From Bacillota bacterium (GTDB lineage: Bacteria > Bacillota > Clostridia > Acetivibrionales > DTU013), in the NCBI GenBank assembly GCA_023415815.1, contig JAEZJL010000443.1, forward strand, positions 1 to 10,828: a DNA stretch of 10,828 bases, read 5' to 3'. Below the pieces are notes generated by a model, which did not search any database, had not been told where the DNA came from, and saw only the letters and a program-made list of their open reading frames with translations. The translations under genes and the position numbers were made by a program. This document shows positions 1-5,560 of this stretch, one piece after another (positions within the stretch are counted from its first letter, which is position 1; each line of letters starts with the position of its first letter).

Positions 1-256
1 TGTCAAGGCCTTTGCACAGAAGCGTTATCCTTTCATGCGCCAGCATGTTTTTATCGATATCGAAGCTTCTGACATACTCATAATCATGCGAGGCGATTTC
101 TCTGGCAAGCTCCTCGTTATCCCTGTAAAAAGGGTCCTCAATCCTGCCGGCCTCCAGAAGGTCGTTGAATACCGAGCCCGGTACGCAGCCCTCCAGCCAT
201 TCCGCGTCCGATACTCTTTTAAACCGCCATTTCCCGTTTAAATCAAGCTTGAACAT
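1..256 (-). CDS. Beta-mannosidase-like glycoside hydrolase family 2, N-terminal part (truncated by window edge)
   Basis: Only the first 85 codons are present; the gene runs leftwards out of the window. The product begins MFKLDLNGKWRFKRV, and residues 24-49 carry a CVPGSVFNDLL...IEDPFYRDNE stretch. This closely resembles the start of the sugar-binding beta-sandwich domain of GH2 beta-mannosidases, where a VPG(T/S)V..DLL...I.DPFY.DNE signature is usual. Such enzymes remove terminal beta-linked mannose from mannan or glycan oligosaccharides. No signal peptide is seen, so the enzyme is probably cytoplasmic and acts on imported oligosaccharides. The ATG (254-256) follows an AGGAGGGG site at 261-268 with good spacing. 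The gene is divergent from the Gfo/Idh/MocA oxidoreductase. The catalytic barrel lies outside the window, so the substrate is inferred from the N-terminus only; another GH2 specificity is possible. Confidence 0.82.
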   Translation of the reverse strand, partial: MFKLDLNGKWRFKRVSDAEWLEGCVPGSVFNDLLEAGRIEDPFYRDNEELAREIASHDYEYVRSFDIDKNMLAHERITLLCKGLD

Positions 257-287
257 GGTGCCCCTCCTTGATATATTCCTATCTTAA

Positions 288-315
288 ATTATAGCATGAA
301 TACCTTCCCTATCAA
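288..315 (-). promoter_or_regulatory. Sigma-A type promoter for the beta-mannosidase-like gene
   Basis: Read on the - strand, TTGATA (310-315) and TATAAT (288-293) are separated by 16 bases, and the -10 box is preceded by TGC, which gives an extended -10. The expected transcription start is near 281, leaving a leader of about 25 bases that contains the AGGAGGGG ribosome site. This is the best promoter match in the left intergenic region. No equally clear + strand promoter for the divergent oxidoreductase was found between 257 and 446. Confidence 0.7.
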
Positions 316-433
316 TCCGCCGCAGAAAATTTTGTCAGAGAATGACCGTTTGGGCGGAAAACGGAATTTATGGAATGGCGGCCGGCTTTTTGCAGATAAT
401 AAGCACGACAAAATCTCTTTTTTCAACGCATAT

Positions 434-440
434 AGGAGGG
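434..440 (+). promoter_or_regulatory. Ribosome binding site that sets the oxidoreductase start
   Basis: AGGAGGG is a near-perfect Shine-Dalgarno sequence 6 bases before the ATG at 447. It excludes the longer reading of the same frame from 342, which would add 35 residues without any family resemblance. Confidence 0.85.
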
Positions 441-446
441 AAAATC

Positions 447-1535
447 ATGAAGAAAATCCGTTTAGGCGTCATCGGTACGGGGCTTGCCTGGGAAAGGCTG
501 CATTACCCGGCTTTGAAGGAGCTTGCAGACAGGTATGAGGTGGCCGCCCTGGTAAACCGGACCAGGAGCGACGCCGAGGCATTTGCCGATAAAATCGGGC
601 TGGACCGGAAAAATGTGTACGACAATTACGAGGAAATGCTTAAAAGGAACGATATCGACGCGGTGGACGTCCTTGTGCCGATTGATCAGAACTACAAGGT
701 GTCCGAAGACGTCGCAAAGTCCGGGAAGAGCTTCATCTGCGAAAAGCCGATGGCCCCGGATATCGGCCAGGCAAGGGAATTTCTGGAGCTGTCTCGCAAG
801 CATATCGTTAAAATCATGATCGCCGAAAACTACAGGTATAACGAGGAAAACAACAAAATCAAGCAGCTCATAAGCGAGGGAAGGATCGGCAGCGTGGTAT
901 ATTTTATTAAAAACAACATTACCTGCTTCCCTTGCGAAATGGCAGAGGATACCTATGCCGGCACCGAATGGCGCCAGCACCCCGATTTTCCGGGAGGCGC
1001 GTTTCTCGACGCCGCGCTGCACGACCTTGCTGCGGTCAGGCACATCTTCGGAGCCGTGGAATGCGTGCAGGCCTTTGGAAAGCCCCAGAAGGAGGATTTC
1101 AACCCCTATCTGTCGGTCAGCGCCAACATGCTCTTCAAAAACGGCGTCATCGGCCAGTACACCTACTTTCCATCAGGCAAGGAGCAGCAAAAGCCCCCGG
1201 TAGGCTTCAGGATATTCGGGACAAAGGGCGAAATCTATCTGGAAGAAAAGTCGAGCGGTGTGATCAATGTAGCTTATAACGACGGCGCCCCGGAAAAAAT
1301 AGGCTATACGCCTGAGAGAGGCTATTACAACGAGCTTCTGAACTTCTACAACGCGCTCAACGGGAGCGAGGATATCTCGGTCACCCCGGAAATGGAATTC
1401 GGGGACGTTAAAACCGTATTCGACATCCTGGATTCGGTAAAATCAAGAAAAATCGTATATGTCGACGATCCCCAGCCCGTGGAATATCAGCCCCATGCGG
1501 GCGCTACGGAAAATAGCCGGCCCTATATACAGTAG
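447..1535 (+). CDS. Gfo/Idh/MocA family NAD(P)-dependent oxidoreductase
   Basis: This is a complete 362-residue protein, a normal length for the family, whose members oxidise or reduce sugars, inositols and related polyols with NAD(P). The N-terminal Rossmann fold is visible as KIRLGVIGTG at residues 3-11, followed by beta-strands leading to the hallmark EKP motif (SFICEKPMAPD, EKP at 99-101). The substrate domain has the GGAFLDAALHD segment at 183-193, which holds the conserved D188 and H192 pair. There is no signal peptide, so it is cytoplasmic. The reading frame is open further upstream to 342, but the ATG at 447 is chosen because AGGAGGG (434-440) lies 6 bases before it and the Rossmann strand begins directly after it. 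It is divergent from a beta-mannosidase-like gene, which suggests a role in sugar catabolism. The exact substrate cannot be read from sequence. Confidence 0.9.
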   Translation: MKKIRLGVIGTGLAWERLHYPALKELADRYEVAALVNRTRSDAEAFADKIGLDRKNVYDNYEEMLKRNDIDAVDVLVPIDQNYKVSEDVAKSGKSFICEKPMAPDIGQAREFLELSRKHIVKIMIAENYRYNEENNKIKQLISEGRIGSVVYFIKNNITCFPCEMAEDTYAGTEWRQHPDFPGGAFLDAALHDLAAVRHIFGAVECVQAFGKPQKEDFNPYLSVSANMLFKNGVIGQYTYFPSGKEQQKPPVGFRIFGTKGEIYLEEKSSGVINVAYNDGAPEKIGYTPERGYYNELLNFYNALNGSEDISVTPEMEFGDVKTVFDILDSVKSRKIVYVDDPQPVEYQPHAGATENSRPYIQ

Positions 1536-1543
1536 TGAATGCC

Positions 1544-1589
1544 GAATAGTAATAAGCCGGCGGCTGCAGCCGCCGGCTTATTACTATTC
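1544..1589. terminator. Perfect 46-bp palindrome, probable bidirectional terminator between convergent genes
   Basis: Two 21-base arms (1544-1564 and 1569-1589) are exact reverse complements around TGCA, which is itself palindromic, so all 46 bases are symmetric. The core is GC-only (GCCGGCGGC / GCCGCCGGC), and the outer part is TTATTACTATTC reading outwards on either strand. The same GC stem followed by a T-rich stretch is therefore present in both directions. It lies 8 bases after the oxidoreductase stop and 30 bases after the thrC stop. The T-tract is broken by A and C, so termination strength is uncertain. Confidence 0.8.
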
Positions 1590-1619
1590 TCAGATATTAA
1601 ACGCCCCGTAGGCCGGAGC

Positions 1620-3119
1620 TTAGATTCCCAGGATCGCTTCCACCGTATCCTTCATGGCATCCCTGCCGCATACGGCGCTGTGCAGTATAGCCTTTTTATC
1701 CAGTCCCCTTAAGCCTTCGGGGATCTCCATGCCCGTCCTGTCCGAAAGCAGCTTGAGCAGCTCGAATTCGCTCCTGCCTTCAACCGCAGCCTCTCCGAAA
1801 ATCGCCTTCGCAACGCTTTCATTGAACTTGAAGGGGCTCGCCGTAGAAGCGATGACCGTCTTTGTCATATCTCCGGTGGAAATGACGTATTTGTCATAGA
1901 CGTCCACACCCACCGCCGTGTGCGTATCAACCACATAGCCGTAATCCCTGTAAACCGCTTCGATGGTTTTCAGCGTATCGGCCTCGTCCGTATAAGCGGC
2001 CCAGAAAACCTCATTTATCTTTTTAGCTACCTCCGGTCCTACGGAATAGGAGCCGGTTTCCTTAAGCCTTGACATCCAGCCCCCGACAAGGGAGGCATCG
2101 TGTCCCGCCACCTCAAAAAGGAGTCTCTCAAGGTTGCTCGATATCAATATGTCCATGGAAGGGGACATGGTCTTCCTGAACTCCCTGTTTCTGTTGTAGA
2201 CGCCGGTTTTAATGAAATCGGTCAGCACGTTGTTTTCATTGGAGGCGCAAATGAGCCTGTTCACGGGCAGCCCCATCTCCCTGGCATAGTACGCCGCAAG
2301 GATGTTGCCGAAATTTCCCGTCGGCACCGTAAAGTTTATCTTTTCACCGCGCTTGATTTCTCCGTATTTCAAAAGCTCCGCGTAAGCGGAAAAATAGTAT
2401 GTGATCTGCGGCACGAGCCTTCCCCAGTTGATGGAGTTTGCCGATGAGAATCTGAGGCCCTTCCGGCTCATCCGATTCTCCAGCTCGCTGTCGGAAAATA
2501 TCGCCTTGACACCGTTCTGCGTGTCGTCAAAATTGCCCTGCACGCCTACGGAGCAAACATTACGCCCCTCTTGCGTGACCATCTGCAGCCTCTGCACCTC
2601 GCTGACGCCGTTCTCGGGATAGAAGACGATGATGCGCGTGCCTTCAACGTCCCTGAAGCCCTCCAGCGCGGCCTTGCCGGTATCGCCGGAGGTGGCTACG
2701 AGTATGACGGTCTCCTCTTTCTCTCCCGCTTTCCCGACAGCCTTCACCAAGAGGCGCGGCAATATCTGGAGAGCGACATCCTTGAACGCGCAGGTAGGCC
2801 CGTGCCAGAGCTCAAGCACATAGGCGTTGTCGTTCAGCTTCCGGAGCGGCGCGATGTCGTCGCTTCCGAACCTCTCGGCCGTATATGCCCCGGCAGCGCA
2901 TTCCGCAAGCTCGTCGCCGGTATAGTCGTCCAGAAAACGCGAGAGAATGGAAACAGCCCTTTCAAGGTACGTCATATCAACGAGTCCGCATATCTCGTCA
3001 AACGAAAGCCTGACCGCCGATTCCGGCACAAACAGTCCTCCGTCCGGGGCAAGGCCTTTTCTTATAGCTTCCGAAGATAAAACACGGTCCCGCCCCCCGC
3101 GGGTGCTTATATAATACAT
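1620..3119 (-). CDS. thrC: Threonine synthase
   Basis: ThrC is a cytoplasmic PLP enzyme that converts O-phosphohomoserine to threonine and phosphate, the last step of threonine synthesis. The product is 499 residues, normal for the longer bacterial/fungal class. Residues 1-31 (MYYISTRGG...GLAPDGGLFVPE) match the family's N-terminal domain. The PLP lysine is K113 within HGPTCAFKDVALQ, and the phosphate-binding loop is seen as ATSGDTGKAA at 141-150. GNFGN and the NSINWGR segment are also present. The ATG has GGAGGAAA upstream at 3125-3132. It is the last gene of the - strand block, 32 bases after the TPR protein gene, and ends 30 bases before the shared palindromic terminator. No homoserine dehydrogenase or kinase gene is beside it here, so it appears separated from the rest of the threonine pathway. 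Confidence 0.95.
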   Translation of the reverse strand: MYYISTRGGRDRVLSSEAIRKGLAPDGGLFVPESAVRLSFDEICGLVDMTYLERAVSILSRFLDDYTGDELAECAAGAYTAERFGSDDIAPLRKLNDNAYVLELWHGPTCAFKDVALQILPRLLVKAVGKAGEKEETVILVATSGDTGKAALEGFRDVEGTRIIVFYPENGVSEVQRLQMVTQEGRNVCSVGVQGNFDDTQNGVKAIFSDSELENRMSRKGLRFSSANSINWGRLVPQITYYFSAYAELLKYGEIKRGEKINFTVPTGNFGNILAAYYAREMGLPVNRLICASNENNVLTDFIKTGVYNRNREFRKTMSPSMDILISSNLERLLFEVAGHDASLVGGWMSRLKETGSYSVGPEVAKKINEVFWAAYTDEADTLKTIEAVYRDYGYVVDTHTAVGVDVYDKYVISTGDMTKTVIASTASPFKFNESVAKAIFGEAAVEGRSEFELLKLLSDRTGMEIPEGLRGLDKKAILHSAVCGRDAMKDTVEAILGI

Positions 3120-3151
3120 TTAATTTCCTCCGGTCATAGTCGATTATTTTT

Positions 3152-4264
3152 TTAAGGCAGCTCGATCAGGTCCTTCAGCCTTGCTTTGGCATTTTTTGCA
3201 TAAGTGCTTTTCGGGTAATTGTCCACAAGCTTCTGAAAAAGTGCGGCCGCGCTCCTGGAATCCTTGAGCAGCTGGTTACACCTGCCCATGTAGTAAAGTA
3301 CGGCGTCCATGCGTTCATATTCCGGACTGTATATCTGTACCTTGTCGAGCTTATTGAGAGATTCCGCATACTTCCTCTGGTTGTAGAGGCTGTAGCCGCT
3401 GTCGTACGCAGCCTTAGCGGCGGCGGGCATGACGGTTTTGTACAGGTCGTCAAACTTTTGCTTGTCTGCGTCTTTGAATTCGACGGTTTTCATGAGCAGC
3501 AGCATCTCGGCGGCGCTCTCATACTGTTTTTTACCGGCCTGATCCTCTATATTGTAAAGCCTGATAACCGATTTGTAATAGTCCACCGCCTGGCCCGCCG
3601 CTTCCTTGTCCTTCTGTAGCAGCTCGTATTTGCCGTTCAATTCCGCATACATCGTTTTATACTGCTGAAGCTCCTGCCCGGAGCTGTCGGCGACATCCCC
3701 GGTATTTGCCGGAACATCCTCGCTCTTTCCGGGGGCGGAATTCAGCAGCGTTATGGCCGCAACGAGCAGCACGCCGGCCGCAAATCCGGCAAGTATTCTC
3801 AACAGGTTATGAAATTGGGCTTTTTTGTCATCCGCCGGAGGGGCTTCCTTTACCGGAGCCTTATCGCCGCCTGCCGCGGCGGCAGGCTTCCTTCTCGCCT
3901 TCGTCCTGCCGGCGGGGGTATCCTCTCCCGAATTCAGCTGACTCAGATATTTCATGGCCTTAACGCTGTTGTTCTCGGCCTTTATGACCTTTTCGAAAAC
4001 CTCCGAGGCCTTTGTGTTATCGTTTATATAGCTGTAGCATATGCCGAGCAGGTTCATGGCCTCGTAAAAATGCGGGTTCATGGAGGTGGCTTTTTTCAGT
4101 TCTATGATCGCAATATCCTCGCTGCCGGAGCGGAGGCTCTCTATAGCCTTATTGTAAAGTATAACGGAATTCCTTATGTTGTCGGAAATATCGGCCTCAT
4201 TCTGGGCAATATCTTTCAGGTTAATCGTATTATAATCCTGCAATTCCAGTTTCAGGTCAATCAA
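3152..4264 (-). CDS. Single-pass membrane protein with cytoplasmic and extracytoplasmic TPR regions
   Basis: The product is 370 residues. An N-terminal part (about 30-107) has TPR-like helical pairs (AIIELKKATSMNPHFYEAMNLLGICY, then ASEVFEKVIKAE). A Lys/Ala/Pro-rich linker follows (about 115-148), then one membrane segment at about 155-175 (ILAGFAAGVLLVAAITLL), a likely coiled coil (195-225), and further TPR-like repeats at 280-366 resembling the YbgF/BamD type (GYSLYNQRKYAESLNKL, then AAALFQKLVDNYPKSTYAKNAKARL). The positive charge before the membrane segment suggests N-in, C-out topology. A TTG start is proposed: GGGGGTG at 4272-4278 is 7 bases before it, whereas the nearby ATG (4267-4269) is out of frame and stops after two codons. 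The gene begins 18 bases after folC. The function is unknown; scaffolding at the cell envelope is only an inference. Confidence 0.8.
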   Translation of the reverse strand: MIDLKLELQDYNTINLKDIAQNEADISDNIRNSVILYNKAIESLRSGSEDIAIIELKKATSMNPHFYEAMNLLGICYSYINDNTKASEVFEKVIKAENNSVKAMKYLSQLNSGEDTPAGRTKARRKPAAAAGGDKAPVKEAPPADDKKAQFHNLLRILAGFAAGVLLVAAITLLNSAPGKSEDVPANTGDVADSSGQELQQYKTMYAELNGKYELLQKDKEAAGQAVDYYKSVIRLYNIEDQAGKKQYESAAEMLLLMKTVEFKDADKQKFDDLYKTVMPAAAKAAYDSGYSLYNQRKYAESLNKLDKVQIYSPEYERMDAVLYYMGRCNQLLKDSRSAAALFQKLVDNYPKSTYAKNAKARLKDLIELP

Positions 4265-4271
4265 CTCATTA

Positions 4272-4278
4272 CACCCCC
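4272..4278 (-). promoter_or_regulatory. Ribosome binding site supporting a TTG start for the TPR protein
   Basis: GGGGGTG on the - strand lies 7 bases before TTG (4262-4264) but only 2 bases before the out-of-frame ATG at 4267-4269. The spacing favours TTG. The two-codon frame ATG-AGT-TGA overlaps the TTG start, so any ribosome that initiated there would terminate right on the true start. Confidence 0.55.
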
Positions 4279-4282
4279 ACAG

Positions 4283-5560
4283 CTACAGGCCGTAAAAATC
4301 CCTCACAGCCCCGATATAATAAAGCGAACCGAATGCGCAGATAACCTCGTCGGGCGCAACTGACGCCAGGCTTGTCCTTACAGCCTCTTCAATTGTATCA
4401 CTAACCCGCACGTCATTACAATAGGTACTTACAGCATCTGCCAGCACTGCCGCGGGCAGCGCCTTTGCGCTGTTCGGAGTGACGGTTATTATCCGCGTGC
4501 ACCGTGTAATGACGGTCCGGGCCATTGTCCTGTAATCCTTGTCGTTCGACACGCCCATGATAAACGACAATTTCCTGTCCGGAAAATAATCGTCCAGGGC
4601 ATTTCTGAGGACTCTCGCGCCTTCTTCATTGTGCGCGGCATCGATCATCAGCAGCGGCTCGCGGCTCAGTATCTCAAGCCTGCCGGGCCATTTTGCGTTT
4701 GCGAGTCCCCTGCGCAGGGCGGCCTCGGTTATGCGCCAGCCCTTCTTCATGAGCAGCTCCGCGGCTTGTACGGCCACGGAGGCATTTTTCAGCTGATGCC
4801 TTCCGAGAAGAGAGATCCTCAGATCATGACGGCCTTCAAAGCTGAAGGTCTGTCCGTCTAATCCAAAGCTATGAGACCTAAGGCCGGAGAACCCGGCAAC
4901 CTGATGCTTTGCCCCTCTCTCGGCGCAAATCCTCCCGAACACCTCTTCCACTTCGGCGTCCTGCCCGTATGTCAGGACATCCCCGCCGGGCTTGATGATC
5001 CCTGCCTTCTCAAAGGCGATCTGGGGCAGCTCGGAGCCAAGCCACTCGGTGTGATCGCGGCTGATCGTCGTTATGACCGCCAGGTCGGGTGTTTCTATGA
5101 TATTTGTGGAATCAAACCTGCCGCCCAGCCCGACTTCCAGAACGACGATATCGCATTTCATCTCGTAATAATACTGAAAAGCCACAGCCGTAACGATCTC
5201 GAACTCCGTGGGATGGTTCTCGCCCATCTTCAGCATCCTGTCGGCCTTCTCCTTTACAAACGAGGTGATCCTTGCAAGATCGCCGCTTTCTATCTCCGTA
5301 CTGCCGATTTTTATCCTCTCGGTAAACCTCTGGATATACGGCGAGGTATATATGCCCACCTTATAGCCCGACTCCATCAGTATGCTGCTTATGAAAGCGA
5401 CGGTGGAGCCCTTGCCGTTCGTGCCTGCGACATGCACGAACCTGAGCTTTTTCTGGGGATCTCCCATCAATTCCAGTAAAATGCCTATATTATGCAGGCC
5501 GAGCTTGCTCCCGAACTTGAGTGTCCCGTGTATATAAGCAAGAGCTTCGTCGTAATTCAT
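4283..5560 (-). CDS. folC: Bifunctional folylpolyglutamate synthase / dihydrofolate synthase
   Basis: FolC is an ATP-dependent ligase of the Mur ligase family that adds glutamate to dihydropteroate and to reduced folates in the cytoplasm. The 425-residue product shows the P-loop GTNGKGS (46-52), TSPYIQRFTERI (72-83), LEVGLGGRFDSTN (141-153), SRDHTEWLG (167-175), EKAGIIK (184-190), GRHQLKNA (253-260), WPGRLE (291-296) and DAAHN (307-311, usually DGAHN). The start chosen is the ATG at 5558-5560: it overlaps the secA stop as ATGA and has GGAG 7 bases upstream. An in-frame ATG six codons earlier (5576-5578) lies inside secA and has no ribosome site. The overlap implies translational coupling to secA. 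Whether both activities are present cannot be told; many Firmicutes carry one bifunctional copy. Confidence 0.93.
   Translation of the reverse strand: MNYDEALAYIHGTLKFGSKLGLHNIGILLELMGDPQKKLRFVHVAGTNGKGSTVAFISSILMESGYKVGIYTSPYIQRFTERIKIGSTEIESGDLARITSFVKEKADRMLKMGENHPTEFEIVTAVAFQYYYEMKCDIVVLEVGLGGRFDSTNIIETPDLAVITTISRDHTEWLGSELPQIAFEKAGIIKPGGDVLTYGQDAEVEEVFGRICAERGAKHQVAGFSGLRSHSFGLDGQTFSFEGRHDLRISLLGRHQLKNASVAVQAAELLMKKGWRITEAALRRGLANAKWPGRLEILSREPLLMIDAAHNEEGARVLRNALDDYFPDRKLSFIMGVSNDKDYRTMARTVITRCTRIITVTPNSAKALPAAVLADAVSTYCNDVRVSDTIEEAVRTSLASVAPDEVICAFGSLYYIGAVRDFYGL

Noticed and set aside
326..364. Possible + strand promoter for the oxidoreductase (TTGTCA at 332-337)
   Set aside because: No acceptable -10 box occurs at 16-18 bases downstream, so I do not call it.
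342..446. N-terminal extension of the oxidoreductase from 342
   Set aside because: The extra 35 residues do not resemble the family, and the strong AGGAGGG site at 434-440 places the start at 447.
3841..3910. GC-rich self-complementary stretch (such as GCCGCCTGCCGCGGCGGC) that could look like a terminator
   Set aside because: It lies within the coding region for the Ala/Pro-rich linker of the TPR protein and is explained by Ala codons.
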